From Litsea cubeba (taxonomy: Eukaryota > Streptophyta > Magnoliopsida > Laurales > Lauraceae): DNA of 64,000 bases. Both the position numbers and the translations under genes were made by a program. The notes beneath the pieces were generated by a model. That model did no database searches. It saw nothing but the letters and a program-made list of their open reading frames with translations, and was not told where the DNA came from. Below, in pieces: positions 12,001-20,100 of the stretch (position 1 is its first letter; each line of letters opens with the position of its first letter). The stretch is taken from NCBI GenBank assembly GCA_012931725.1, contig CM022946.1, forward strand, positions 51,062,626 to 51,126,625, read 5' to 3'.

Positions 12001-15000
12001 ATTGCGAATTGCGAATTCGAATCCGAATTGGTCGAACTGCGAATCAGGTAACTATGATTGGGACCAGTCCACATGCCCAATAGGACATCCATTTAGTTAG
12101 AAGTTTTAATTACTTAAAAGTCTTATTTAGAGAGTTGTGATTTATTTAGAAGTCATTAAAATTAGGAGTTTTATAGTATTTGAATTGTAGGCAAGTTTAG
12201 TTTCATTTATTGTTAGGAAAGTAGAGTCCTACTAGGAAAGGGGATGTCCAACCCTTCCTACAAATATGTAATCCCTCCATTAGGAGAGTAGTTCATGATT
12301 ATTCAATAAAGACTGGTATCTTTGGTTTGTTGTTTCTCTTCAATGGAAGAGTGCTCGTAGGTGTTGAGTTCTGAGAGGAATTCGGCCAGCTCCCATATGC
12401 GGAGTTGGTCCTCAATGGAATCCATCCAGGATTCAACAAACTCTTCCATAGAGTTTGTCTACACCCAGTCCATCACTGTTCCATCACCGCTTGTGGATCT
12501 GAGGCTGCATCACTAGAGAATCCAATTTGTTTCACTCATGCATATCTTGATTTACAAGGAGACTTAAAATATATAGAAAAGGAAGAGAAAGAGGCAAGCC
12601 TCTCATCCCACTATCATACGAGATCATTTCTACATATATATTATGGAGAACCTACTACTGAGCACAATTACTGTGAGAGCTAACTATTTCAGCCCCTTTT
12701 GTGGCATGCTTGGATGTATGCCAAATCATGGGAGAACAGTGGGATGGAAACGTCCGAAGAAAACTCGTCCCGGTTGGATCACATCTCAACCCTCGATTTA
12801 AGAGCCTCAAAGTTTAATGACTTATTAAGATACATTTTTTTCCCGAATTCGACCATTACAACACAAGTTCCATTCCAGTTCTGACTCCCCACGATGATAG
12901 TTGCAAGACTAAGAAACCAATGTGGGATATAATATAGGAAGCAGAAGGGGAAAATGATACAAAGACTGATGCAGGTGATGTCCCATATCAAAATGAGCAA
13001 CAAGATTTTTTTTTCTTTTTTTGTTCTTATTTTGTTTTGAGAAATACATAGCCCAGTAACACGGCTCCTTATGTGGAAAACTATCTTCACCCACAATGTA
13101 ACCTAGCCATTCACTAATACAAATGGAAAGAATCCTAATAGTATTTTAAGCCATGATTTTAATTTAATTTTTTTTAATGTTTATTTTAAGCCATAATTGT
13201 ATGTAGAGTTTTACAAAACAGCACATTGACACAACTGAAGAGAGGAACAAACGATAAGAAAGCGTCATTTTAAACCACAATGAGTAAAACATAACAGAAA
13301 TGTTAGTTGCACTCACACTAACTTCAGTGTTGTGATCTGTTTCACTGGCTCGTTTAAGTTTTGCAGAAGTATCTTTCACCAGCTGACTAATATGTAGCCT
13401 TGTCTTGTGCCTGAAAACATTGAAAAGTTGAATCGATCAAGCAATTATAAGAATAAACGCAATAGAAAATTGGAAAATTGTCATGCAGACATCTTTCACA
13501 TGCTAAAGAACATCCAGTTGAAAAGATAAAGAGGAAAGAAACAAAAAAAAAAAAAAAATCATGGTTACAACATCATAGCATGGAAAGAATCTGCAAAATC
13601 AAGTTGCAAACCAGACAGGCAACTTGCTGATCACTAGTATAAGGCTGATGGACCAATAGGATAAAAGACTAACCTAACAACAAGAACTAAACTAACTATT
13701 TCAAAAATCATCATCTTACCCTGATCCCATCAATCTTGGGTTGGCTCATAGTATTCTACTATTTAGTCATAAAAAGTTATGTACAAAATACTACCCATGT
13801 ACTCACTCTCTCTCTCTCTCTAGCATGAATGTGCTCGCTTTATCTATCTATCTAAACAAGTATACTTGAGAACATGAGACTCGTTGGCAACAATAAGACT
13901 GACATACAAGAAACACTCTAATATCCTAACATCATGCATCCCCAAAAGAGCACATCATGATATACGATATCATCTCTAACTAATATTTGTTAAGCATTGG
14001 TTACATGGTTATGTTACCCTCAAGACTTGTTTGTCACTTCCCCCACAAGAAGAGATCATCAACCTAACCATCATCATAGCATTATCCCATCTAATGTCTT
14101 TCCCATTGACTCTATGCAGATCCATGGTTTTCTAACAACACAACTAATGTCTTTTCTCACTTCTTCATTCAAAGTCATTACCAGTCTTCTCCCTCTGAGA
14201 AATAGATTATTAATAGACCCACGCAATTCAATGTCAAAAACAGTAGCAATTCCAGAGGCTCTATGATTATTAGCCCAAAAAATCTAAATGGCCTGAACAT
14301 CAGGCCATGTAGCAGGGTTCTTATTAGCCTGCCCACTTTCCTTTCAAAAATGTGGGAGACTTTTCATCATATTCCTCGTGAAGCTAATGTCTTGGCAGAT
14401 GGTCTTGCAAGGGAAGGAGTTTTTCGGCTACACATTTCTTTTGATGTTTAGTTTATTTGTTTGTGTTTTTGCTTAGTCCTGTCCGTTGTTCTTCCCTTTG
14501 TTTTCCTTTCTTTTTTGAATAAATTTTACCGTTACAAAAAAAATGTGGGAGACTTGGCAGAAGTAACATAATGCCCTTTTTTCAGTCGTATTATTGGATG
14601 AGGTTTTCCCATGTACTGATTCTCTTTCACATGCAGGATACAGGTAGCAGAGTCACCAAGACAAGTATTGTTCAACAATTAACACAATTACTCCTCGAGT
14701 GTGATGCATCAAGGGAAAAAAATTTCAAAATCATGTGTAAGCACCCAAATTCCAACGCTGGATCCAAAAAGAATCAGCACGAAACAAAGCTATAGGAAAA
14801 AGAGGATTTTGTACAAATAAATTGCTTGAGTAGAAGTGATAAAACCAATCTAAATGTATCTGGTACAGTGTGAGCCATTTGGTCAAAACCCTGGACTCAG
14901 CACAATCATATCATGGAGGCAGGTGGTATGAGCAAGTTGGATTATAATATGTGGTCCCATTGCACAAATTTCAAAAATGTGGGAGATAAACTTAGCCCTC

Positions 15001-16056
15001 AACGACTAAAATAATACCCAATTTCTCTTTTTTTGATCAAATTATAATATATTAAAGCCAAGGATTTTGGCTTTAATTTTGACTGTGCACTGTAATTTTG
15101 ACCGGAAGTTCTCTCTTTTCTTTCAAATATTCCACAGTCTCTCCCCAATTCTTATCTCACAGAACTACCTACTCATCTCTTTATCTCATAAAATCATCAA
15201 CATCTACCCTCCACTTTCTAAGGTTCCACTTCTTCCTTTTTGCAAAAATTCCCTTTCTACCCCAATTCTTCTATTGTAATTCTATACCACTTAGCTCTCG
15301 TACTGCGCAAACATGCACTTTTTCCCCCCACTCCCCCCGGTCTTTTTTTTTTTTTTTTTTTTTTTTTGTAAAATCTAGGAATAAGATTGACAGGTGATGA
15401 TTATTTGCAGGTTTTCTTTAGAAGGTAATGAATCATGAGTTAATTTTCTTCATTAATCTCAGTTGTTTTTATATCCCTTTCTATGTCAATTTGATTTTAT
15501 TTGCAGCTGTTTAATCTTTTTATGTATGAATGTCTAATTTGCAATGCTTGGACCTACCTGCGCTCAGCACGGGTTATTTTGCTAGTAATATTTACTATAA
15601 ATTGAGTTGCAAAACCCAACATTCAAATAATTCAAATTCAAGAAAATGCAGCTTTTCACAATCATTTCTCCAGCTTCCTAACACATGCAACCTATCCAAC
15701 ATTCCCAATCAACTTCAAACAATACAAACGCTCAAAACCCAAACCCCCCAATCCACCAATCAATTTCCAAGCAAAAGCAAATATATATAGCAATAAATCA
15801 ATTGAATCGACCCAAAAAAAATATATATACAGAATTCAAACAACATCAAGAGGAGATCGAATTCTCACAGCTTTTCCCTCAACTCAGGCGTATCTTTGGG
15901 CGTTCCGAGCGTATTGACGAGGCGCTGGAAAGTGGAGACGGCCGTGTTGATCTGGAAGACACCAGAGGCGACTGCCTGCGTCGCGTCTTGCTTTCCGTTG
16001 ACGAGATCTCGCCTGAGCGGCATCGGACGGCCGTGTTCTAGGTCTTGGAAGCTCAT
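1..16056 (-). CDS. SYP22: SYP22-like vacuolar Qa-SNARE (syntaxin), six exons visible, 3' end outside window
   Basis: Plant SYP2 syntaxins are Qa-SNAREs of the prevacuolar and vacuolar membrane that pair with Qb, Qc and R-SNAREs to drive fusion. Six exons join in frame: 16056-15869, 13410-13317, 3781-3642, 2366-2292, 296-139 and 55-1, all with GT donors and AG acceptors. The product begins MSFQDLEHGRP. It runs through the Habc helices (exons 1-3), a linker (exon 4) and the SNARE helix (exon 5), where the zero-layer glutamine lies in HEQGVMI. Family members are about 270 residues long; some 236 are visible here, so the end of the SNARE helix and the C-terminal membrane anchor lie left of position 1. 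I chose the start because MSFQDLE is the conserved family N-terminus. The coding sequence has no lesion. SYP21, SYP22 and SYP23 cannot be separated here. Intron 2 is about 9.5 kb because of transposon insertions, and the promoter is crowded by TEs. Confidence 0.95.
139..296 (-). CDS. SYP22: Syntaxin exon 5 (SNARE helix)
   Basis: 158 bp, acceptor TTGCAG, donor GTAAGT. It begins QEVLLLDNEISFNEAIIEE and covers most of the SNARE motif (EREQGIQEIQQQIGEVNEIF). The zero-layer Gln is in HEQGVMI at the end of the exon. Confidence 0.95.
297..2291. other. Syntaxin intron 4, no gene seen
   Basis: About 2.0 kb of AT-rich intron. The stretch 1140-1300 looks vaguely like a retroelement LTR on the minus strand (a TATATAAAGC-type box and AATGATTAATGAAAG), but I could not find a pair or TSD. 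A 143-codon minus frame at 1335-1766 has no family resemblance and I treat it as non-coding. Confidence 0.7.
2292..2366 (-). CDS. SYP22: Syntaxin exon 4
   Basis: 75 bp between a ACAG acceptor and GTGAGT donor. It encodes FTAGELDIRSDKIPEERALL then VESRR, the linker between the Habc bundle and the SNARE helix. Phase 2 on both sides fits the neighbouring exons. Confidence 0.92.
2367..3641. other. Syntaxin intron 3, no gene seen
   Basis: About 1.3 kb of AT-rich intron sequence with no recognisable coding frame, repeat or transposon end. Confidence 0.7.
3642..3781 (-). CDS. SYP22: Syntaxin exon 3
   Basis: 140 bp, acceptor ATGCAG, donor GTACAT. It encodes ASKKIADAKLAKDFQAVLKE and continues to FVPQAVLPS. 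The conserved KKIADAKLAKDFQ block and the AAERETAY segment are diagnostic of the SYP2 family. It is separated from exon 2 by a 9.5-kb intron filled with transposons. Confidence 0.95.
3906..4129. mobile_element. Small Tourist-like MITE with TTA duplication
   Basis: 224 bp bounded by TTA at 3903-3905 and 4130-4132. The ends are imperfect inverted repeats: GGGTGCATTTGTGCGA on the left, and GGATGCATGCAACAGG when the right end is read on the minus strand. TTA target duplications and GGG-type ends fit PIF/Harbinger-derived MITEs. There is no coding capacity. It lies in syntaxin intron 2, about 120 bp upstream (in transcript order) of exon 3. Confidence 0.6.
4349..4524. repeat. 88-bp tandem duplication (two copies)
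   Basis: Two adjacent copies with an 88-bp period share GAAATGTAYGACTCAAATG, GCCATTTCCAGGGAATAAAA and CCCTAAGTGAC. They differ at a number of sites, so the duplication is not recent. It may be part of an unresolved element beginning near 4180, whose left end resembles a Tourist terminus (GGGCCTGTTCGG). Confidence 0.7.
4525..5295. other. Intron 2 sequence without recognised features
   Basis: AT-rich sequence between the tandem duplication and the LINE tail. I see no conserved reading frame or element boundary. Confidence 0.6.
5296..5580 (-). pseudogene. 5'-truncated RTE-type LINE, C-terminal end of ORF2
   Basis: The minus strand encodes the tail found after the reverse transcriptase of plant RTE/LINE ORF2 proteins: WFGHVQ, then a RGRGRPKRTWMEVV block, then HVADPNIFGTRLC just before the stop. 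The sequence just 3' (in minus sense) contains a TTGATGATGATG run, typical of RTE 3' ends. No reverse-transcriptase catalytic core is present, so this is a dead 5'-truncated copy. It is antisense to nothing: host gene and LINE share the minus orientation. Confidence 0.8.
5777..6162 (+). mobile_element. Solo-LTR-like remnant, copy 1
   Basis: About 386 bp starting TGATGCAGG and ending GGGCTGCGCCA. It resembles a second remnant at 7155-12512: both have TGATGCRGG starts, then CCAGTC, GGGACATCYATTTAGTTAG-like blocks, a polyadenylation-like AATAAAG/CAATTAA area, a TTCTCTTCAAT block and GGCTGC ends. Flanking bases are GACCA and AACCA, a near match. No internal region is visible, hence the solo-LTR reading. 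The family is unknown. Confidence 0.45.
6220..7111. mobile_element. Tourist/PIF-Harbinger-like element with CTA duplication
   Basis: Ends are GGGCCTGTTTGGATG at the left and, read on the minus strand, GGGCTCGTTTGGATG at the right. CTA lies on both sides (6217-6219 and 7112-7114). The interior is AT-rich and non-coding. The right subterminal part (AAAAATCGCCAAACA, then ATTTTATTCT) resembles the element at 16506-23288, so both probably belong to one family. A second inverted-repeat insert seems to lie inside at about 6478-6967. Confidence 0.7.
6478..6967. mobile_element. Probable MITE nested in the Tourist-like element
   Basis: The stretch is rich in GGTAAAGTAAAGT on the plus strand at its left and the complementary ACTTTACTTTAC further right. 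The ends pair as TGATGTGTTTG at the left and, on the minus strand, TGATTTGTTTGG at the right. The long-range complementarity suggests a foldback MITE. I could not fix a target duplication. Confidence 0.5.
7449..7508. repeat. 30-bp tandem repeat, two copies
   Basis: Two perfect adjacent copies of a 30-bp unit containing TAGAAATAGAGTAGAACTC, inside the hAT 5' region. Confidence 0.85.
9160..11685 (+). pseudogene. hAT transposase, BED zinc finger plus hAT C-terminal domain, one in-frame stop
   Basis: The first part (9160-9597) has a BED-type finger with CPHC, then RIHQHFFG and a distal C. A TAA at 9595-9597 interrupts the frame, which continues through the ATG at 9622. The RNase-H-like core carries D90 (SDGRTN), D151 (TDNATN) and SPCACHTIN, numbered from 9622. 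An intron with donor GTAAGC near 10858 and acceptor CAATAG joins ...RLTN to DTEAEAKL in frame. The C-terminal hAT dimerisation region has SSSAERNWSTYSFIH, supplying the catalytic Glu. An upstream 5'-UTR exon and intron are likely, since the ATG at 9160 follows a TTTATGCAG acceptor. Apart from the TAA, which could be a late mutation, the gene looks functional. The transposase would excise and reinsert hAT family members. Confidence 0.9.
12513..13316. other. Rest of syntaxin intron 2, no gene seen
   Basis: AT-rich intron between the LTR-like remnant and exon 2, with T-rich and A-rich runs. I recognise no coding frame or mobile element. Confidence 0.65.
13317..13410 (-). CDS. SYP22: Syntaxin exon 2
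   Basis: 94 bp preceded by a pyrimidine-rich acceptor (TTTTCAG) and followed by GTGAGT. It encodes HKTRLHISQLVKDTSAKLKR and ends at HNTEVS, the second Habc helix of SYP2 proteins. Exons 1 and 2 total 282 coding bases, returning to phase 0. Confidence 0.94.
13411..14345. other. Syntaxin intron 1, 3' part
   Basis: Intron sequence with an A-tract near 13540 and a (CT)8 microsatellite at 13806-13821. No coding frame is supported. Confidence 0.7.
14346..14555 (+). mobile_element. Short 5'-truncated L1-type LINE with 17-bp TSD
   Basis: A 17-bp duplication (AAAAATGTGGGAGACTT) lies at 14346-14362 and 14539-14555. Between them the plus strand encodes HIPREANVLADGLAREGVF and then a stop. This is the end of the RNase H domain found at the C-terminus of plant L1 ORF2 proteins. 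A short 3' UTR and terminal A run follow. Only about 175 bp were inserted, a strongly 5'-truncated target-primed insertion. A related copy of the target motif (TTCAAAAATGTGGGAGA) occurs again near 14968. Confidence 0.8.
14556..15868. other. Syntaxin intron 1, 5' part
   Basis: Contains a 25-base T run at 15343-15367 and an ATATATA tract near 15822. No coding frame is supported apart from the host exon that follows. Confidence 0.7.
15869..16056 (-). CDS. SYP22: Syntaxin exon 1 (coding part)
   Basis: Encodes MSFQDLEHGRP through TPKDTPELREK, including the conserved FQINTAVSTFQRLVNTLGT of the first Habc helix. It ends with the first two bases of a Leu codon, followed by the donor GTGAGA at 15868. 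The 188 coding bases leave phase 2, which matches exon 2. Confidence 0.95.
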
Positions 16057-16505
16057 CCTGCTCTAGAATTCTTGGATTCCTGCCAAAAAAAGGATTCTGA
16101 AAACCCTAGGAAAGGAGAATTTCAAGTTGATCTGAAAAAAAAAACTGGTGAAAAGTGAGAGTATAGAAGATGGGGAATTAGGGCAGGTTGGAGAAAGAGA
16201 TGTGAAATTAGGGTTTTCAAAAAAATGGCAGACAATGAAGTTTGAAGGGTCGTTTGGACGGAGGTTAGCTTTTGTTTTGTGATGTATTTATTTGCAGGCA
16301 TTGTGACTTGTGAGAATATTCTTCGAAACGCCCCCTCACTCGTTTTTGAGTTTTGAGTAAGGGTCGTTTCATGACTTGGTTGAAAAGGTATCCGGAACGG
16401 AATGGATCCTATGAAGCTAGTTCTGGTACCGAGGCAAAGCGGGCGGCTTCTTTGTAGGACCCACTGATAATAAAAAAAATATCAAAATTTTCGAAATATG
16501 GCTTA
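16057..16505 (-). promoter_or_regulatory. Proximal upstream region of the syntaxin gene
   Basis: About 450 bp between the syntaxin ATG and the inserted Tourist-like element. It should hold the 5' UTR and core promoter of the minus-strand gene. I see no clear TATA box. Everything further upstream is transposon sequence, so distal elements have been displaced by about 6.8 kb. Confidence 0.5.
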
Positions 16506-16652
16506 GGGGGGTGTTTGGAAATAAGATATTTCAAGAGATTTTGTCATATTATATGCTAGTTTAGAATATAATCTATGCACCAAAAAATGAGGTGTTTGGA
16601 TAACTTCGAAAGTATATTACAATATCTCCCTTTCTTCTAAAAACCTTCATAT

Positions 16653-16846
16653 TGTTATAAAAGAGAGAGACCAAGAGAAAGAAGATTAGAGGGAGAAGAG
16701 AGAGCCTTTCTGATATCTCATTAACTGTGTCTAAATACATAGGGAGAGAGCCTATTTATAGGCAAAGTAAACTAAAAGGAGGAACCCTAATTCTAACCCT
16801 ATCTTATCACAAGTGGGCATCCACCCAAGATCCATATCTTATAACA
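16653..16846 (-). repeat. 3' LTR of young copia (left)
   Basis: 194 bp, TG...CA ends, identical by eye to the LTR at 22151-22344. A TATAAATAGG box lies on the minus strand at 16751-16760. Confidence 0.95.
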
Positions 16847-16857
16847 CTCCCCCTTGG
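16847..16857 (-). other. Polypurine tract of young copia
   Basis: The minus strand reads CCAAGGGGGAG immediately before the 3' LTR, the expected plus-strand primer site of a copia element. Confidence 0.85.
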
Positions 16858-17182
16858 ATGACCACCATTTAATGACAGTTGCCTCATTAAAAACCTTGCT
16901 AAGGAAAACCCAGTGGGAAAAACCAAAGCGAAGGGAAAAAGAGTACAACATTCTTCAAGATCATTGAAATGGTGTTGGACGTGCATAATGCTGCCTCGTT
17001 AAAACCTTAACTAGGAAAACCCAGTGGGATAAAACCTAGGAAAGGAAAAAGAGTACAGCGCACAAATGTCCTGGGAAGCATACTTCAGGATGCTCCCTGA
17101 TAAACTGCTCCCCCCTGATGATTGCAACCATTTACATAGTTTGATGATGAACTCTTCGCATGCCAATCTCATATACAAACTT

Positions 17183-20100
17183 CTAGAATACTGATTTTGG
17201 CAAAGATTTGGTAAATAGATCAGCCAGGTTGTTACTCGAACAAACTTGTTTGACTTCAATTTCATTGTTCTTCTGAAGTTCATGAGTGAAGAAGAACTTT
17301 GGTGCTATATGCTTAGTCTTGTCTCCTTTAATAAAACCTTCTCGAATTTGTTTTATGCATGCTTCATTATCTTCATAGATAACATTTGGGATACCTGCAA
17401 TAGAAGGTAATTGACAAGAACTACGAACATGCTGAATCAAGGATCTTAGCCATACACATTCCCTACTGGCTTCATAAAGAGCCAAAATCTCAGCATGGTT
17501 AGAGGAGGTAGCTACCAGAGTCTGTTTAGTAGAACGCCAAGAAATGGCGGCATTACCATTTAGAAACACATAACCTGTCTGTAATCGACCCTTATGAGGA
17601 TCAGAGAGATAACCTGAATCTGCATATCCTGTAAAACTGGAATCTATAGGATTATAAGAATAAAATATTCCTAAATCAGTTGTTCCACGCAAATATCGTA
17701 GGATATGTTTAATACCAACCCAGTGCCTTTGAGTTGGTGCGGAGCTATATCTGGCAAGTAGATTCACAGAAAATGCAATATCCGGTCTAGTGCATTGTGC
17801 TAAGTACATCAGGGCTCCAATAGCACTTAAGTATGGTACTTCTTGACCCAAAACTTTTTCATTTTTTTCAATAGGACGGTATGGATCTTTCTGTGTATCA
17901 AGAGACCGGACGACCATGGGTGTGCTTAATGGGTGTGCTTTGTCCATACCAAATCGTTTTAAAACCTTCTCGGCATAATTAGATTGATGGACCAACATCC
18001 CATTAGAATTTCTCTCGATTTGCAACCCGAGACAGAATCTTGTTTTTCCAAGGTCTTTCATTTCAAATTCTTTCTTTAAACAATCAGCAGTTTCTTCGAG
18101 CTCTTCTGGAGTCCCTACCAAATTGATATCATCCACATAAACTGCTAATATTGCAAATCCCTTCATGAATTTCTTTATAAATAGACACGGGCAAATAGGA
18201 TCGTTTGCATACCCCTTTTTAGACAAGTATTCACTAAGACGATTGTACCACATTCTTCCGGATTGCTTCAGGCCGTACAATGATCGCCTCAATTGGATTG
18301 AGTATGTACTCCTTGGCTTTGCTTCAGGCAAAGGAAATCCTTCCGGGATTTTCATGTGAATTCTAGTGTCTAAGTCCCCATATAAGTAAGCAGTTACAAC
18401 ATCCATGAGTCGCATTTCTAGATTTTGAGAAACTGCTAAACTTATCAGATATCTGAAAGTTGTTGTATCTATGACAGGGGAGTATGTTTCCTCATAATCA
18501 ATCCCAGGTTTCTGCAGGAAACCTTGTGCCACTAATCGTGCCTTATATCTGGTAATTTCATTCATTTCATTCCGTTTTCTTACAAACACCCACTTGTAAC
18601 CTACATGGTTAACATCTTTTGGGGTTTGTACTATAGGTCCGAACACACCACGTTTATTGAGAGACTCTAACTCTGCTTTGATGGCACTTTCCCATTTTGG
18701 CCAATCATTTCTTTGTCGACATTCATTTATAGAACGTGGTTCTGTGTCCCAATCATCATCATCATTTACCTTTGATATTTGTGTAGCTATCGCATATGCA
18801 AATGCGTCATCGATGACAATATCATTTCTATTCCATCTCTCTTTTGAATAATTGTAAAATATAGAGATCTCTTCATTATCCGGTACCGGTGCCTCTTCAG
18901 GGGCTTCCAAAGTCTCACCAGGGACTTCCATTATTCTAGAGAGAACGAATTTTGTCATAACCTCTTCAGGAGCGTTACGTGCCTCTTCGGGAGGAACCTC
19001 TTCAAGAGTGTTACGTGCCTCTTCGGGAGGACATGATGATGATTGCTCATTTCTCCTTTTCCGCGGAGCTGAGTCCTTTGAACCTATAGGTCTGCCACGC
19101 TTCTGGCGTATTGCAGATTCTTTTGCGGTTGTATTTTGACTTTGTCCTACAGGGACATTAATCCTGGCAGGTGTATTCATAGCGGGCACATGTGATTTTG
19201 TCACCTTTGCTGCATCGTTAAATGCATCAGGTAATCTGTTTGCAATTTCTTGTAAGTGCACAATTCTCCGGACTTCATTTTCACATTGTGAAGTTCGTGG
19301 ATCCAAATGAGACAGAGTGGAAGTATTCCATGTTAATTCTCGCCGTTCTTCAGGAACAGGTCGTTCTACAGGAACTATGTTATCTCCCCCTAACGGCGGG
19401 AATATTGTCTCATCGAATTGACAATCTGGAAAACGAGCAGTGAAGACATCTCCTGTCATTGGTTCTAGATATCGAATAATTGAGGGAGAGTCATAACCTA
19501 CATAGATTCCCAATCTACGTTGTGGTCCCATCTTAGTACGCTTAGGAGGTGGGATTGGGACTTGAACTGCACAACCAAACTTGCGCAAGTGAGAGATATT
19601 GGGTTGATGTCCGGATGTAAGTTGTGCAGGAGAAAATTGATGATAGGCTGTGGGTCGAAGTCGAATTAACATTGAAGCATGCAACACAGCATGTCCCCAT
19701 GCACTAACTGACAATTTGGATTGCATCAGCAGAGTCCTAGAAATGAGTTGGATGCGCTTAATCATGGATTCAGCTAAGCCATTCTGGGTGTGGACATGGG
19801 GGACAGGATGTTCGACAACAATTCCTATAGATGAACAAAAATCATCAAAAACCTGTGATGTAAATTCTCCTGCATTGTCAAGTCTTATAGACTTAATGGG
19901 AGAATCAGGGAAATGAGCCCTAAGTTTGATTATTTGAGTTAATAGACGGGCAAATGCTATGTTCCTAGTTGAAAGTAGGCAAACATCAGACCAACGGGTG
20001 GAGGCATCAATCAAAACCATAAAATATCTAAAAGGTCCACTAGGGGGATTTATGGGTCCACAAATGTCACCTTGTATCCTTTGCAGAAAGGATGGGGATT

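Larger units (their letters stand above)
7195..12056 (+). mobile_element. Nearly intact hAT transposon with 8-bp TSD
   Basis: 4862 bp bounded by ATTGGGAC at 7187-7194 and 12057-12064, an 8-bp duplication as expected for hAT. The terminal inverted repeats read CATAGTTACCTAATTCG at the left and, on the minus strand, CATAGTTACCTGATTCG at the right. Both subterminal regions carry many GAATTCG/CGAATT-type motifs, densest at 11880-12050, which in hAT elements can bind transposase. A BED-finger hAT transposase gene with an intron occupies 9160-11685. The element lies in syntaxin intron 2, antisense to the host gene. Confidence 0.93.
7155..12512 (+). mobile_element. Solo-LTR-like remnant, copy 2, split by hAT
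   Basis: Left piece 7155-7194 (TGATGCGGG start) and right piece 12065-12512 (GGCTGCATCA end). Removing the hAT element and one copy of its 8-bp duplication joins them into a sequence parallel to the remnant at 5777-6162. The right piece has a CAATAAAG polyadenylation-like block and a TTCTCTTCAAT block. No internal retroelement sequence is present. I could not confirm a TSD. Confidence 0.45.
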
